From Purpureocillium takamizusanense (Eukaryota > Ascomycota > Sordariomycetes > Hypocreales > Ophiocordycipitaceae): DNA of 64,000 bases. Numbering within the stretch: the stretch's first letter is position 1; the number at the start of each line of letters is the position of its first letter. The DNA is taken from assembly GCF_022605165.1 (NCBI RefSeq), contig NC_063078.1:1-64000 (forward strand). The letters are read 5' to 3'. Under the pieces are notes generated by a model. That model had not been told where the DNA came from. It was given only the letters and a program-made list of their open reading frames with translations, and did not search any database. Both the position numbers and the translations under genes were made by a program. Below are positions 63,587 through 64,000 of the stretch, piece after piece.

Positions 63587-64000
63587 ATGCGGCTGTCGAT
63601 TGCCTCTGCTGGCTTCGTATCGGCCATTCTCCTATGCCTCCCCGGCTTGACCGCTGCTGTTCCGCGTGGACAGTGGCAGAAAGGCAGAGGCCGCCGCATG
63701 GAGGCTCGCGACTCGCCTCCTTCATACTATGACGACCCAGGCACCACCTATGGCCCTCCGCCCCCTTACTATGGCGATCCGGGCAATACCTATGGAAGTC
63801 CGCCTCCTTATGACTTTGGAACCTCTTCTCTGGCTACCCTCTCTTCGTCGGCAACCTGTAAGTCTTCGTCCATGTCGTCCGGCTCAGGAGCTGACCTTCC
63901 AGCCGGTACTCTCGGCCGGTCGTCGTACGAGAGCTTCGATCCTACTACGACGTGGCGGACGCTGACCAGTCCGGTGTATTCCTCCTCGCCGAGCTCTGTC
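63587..64000 (+). CDS. secreted Pro/Tyr/Gly-repeat protein, truncated by window end
   Basis: Exon 1 (63587-63857) starts MRLSIASAGFVSAILLCLPG, a signal peptide, followed by a short Gln/Arg-rich stretch (possible Kex2-type site at GRGRR). Two copies of a unit of about 14 residues, DDPGTTYGPPPPYY and GDPGNTYGSPPPYD, come next. A 45-nt intron (GTAAGT donor, GCTGAC branch, TTCCAG acceptor) leads to exon 2 from 63903, which is Ser/Thr-rich and open to the window edge. The composition suggests a cell-wall or extracellular structural protein or a repeat-containing effector. The C-terminus, including any GPI signal, is outside the window. Confidence 0.65.
   Translation, partial: MRLSIASAGFVSAILLCLPGLTAAVPRGQWQKGRGRRMEARDSPPSYYDDPGTTYGPPPPYYGDPGNTYGSPPPYDFGTSSLATLSSSATCKSSSMSSGSGADLPAGTLGRSSYESFDPTTTWRTLTSPVYSSSPSSV

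Noticed and set aside
1..64000. tRNA, 5S rRNA or CRISPR arrays
   Set aside because: I looked for B-box and 5S-like segments and for regularly spaced direct repeats and saw none. The tandem repeats present are micro- or minisatellites without unique spacers. A tRNAscan/Infernal run would be decisive.

Overview
The window looks like nuclear DNA of a filamentous ascomycete, most likely a Sordariomycete of the Hypocreales type (this rank is inference). The evidence is short spliceosomal introns (44-95 nt, GTGAGT/GTATGT/GTAAGT donors, CTGAC/CTAAT branch sites, CAG/TAG acceptors), a Zn(II)2Cys6 regulator, a Sos7-type kinetochore protein, GC-rich codons, and sharply bounded AT-rich blocks almost free of CpA/TpG, the signature left by repeat-induced point mutation (RIP).

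Layout. (1) 1-24.3 kb is an accessory island. RIP-like AT-rich DNA (1-775 and 12.88-14.75 kb) flanks and interrupts GC-rich DNA that carries eight large genes of no recognisable metabolic function: a two-exon unknown protein, a double CCHC zinc-knuckle protein, an AT-hook protein and its smaller relative, an 1110-residue coiled-coil protein with 31-residue repeats, two related proteins built like DExH helicases (one with a P-loop, one without), and a 968-residue unknown protein. (2) 17.5-33 kb has debris and isolated genes: a DJ-1/PfpI fragment, a broken Old Yellow Enzyme gene, an intact secreted two-domain defensin-like protein, and a fatty-acid-hydroxylase/SDR fusion. (3) 33.3-39.2 kb is a compact core-like segment: a conserved 886-residue unknown protein, an RS-rich probable splicing protein, and Sos7. 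(4) 39.2-58.9 kb is nearly gene-free apart from one Zn2Cys6 transcription factor, with about 6.4 kb downstream and about 12 kb upstream lacking a supportable gene. (5) 58.9-64 kb holds a LanC-like protein, a seven-exon EI24/Rrt8-like membrane protein, and the start of a secreted Pro/Tyr-repeat protein cut by the window end.

The best candidate for something undescribed is the eight-gene island. Its genes are large, mostly intronless and arranged in divergent or convergent pairs. It contains two internal paralogue pairs and a combination of nucleic-acid-associated features (AT-hooks, zinc knuckles, helicase fold, NLS-bearing coiled coil). No transposase, tyrosine recombinase or polymerase was recognised in it. 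I read it as a possible uncharacterised selfish or virus-derived element, or a lineage-specific nuclear complex. That reading is inference. Exon joins given below were worked out by hand from splice consensus and reading phase.
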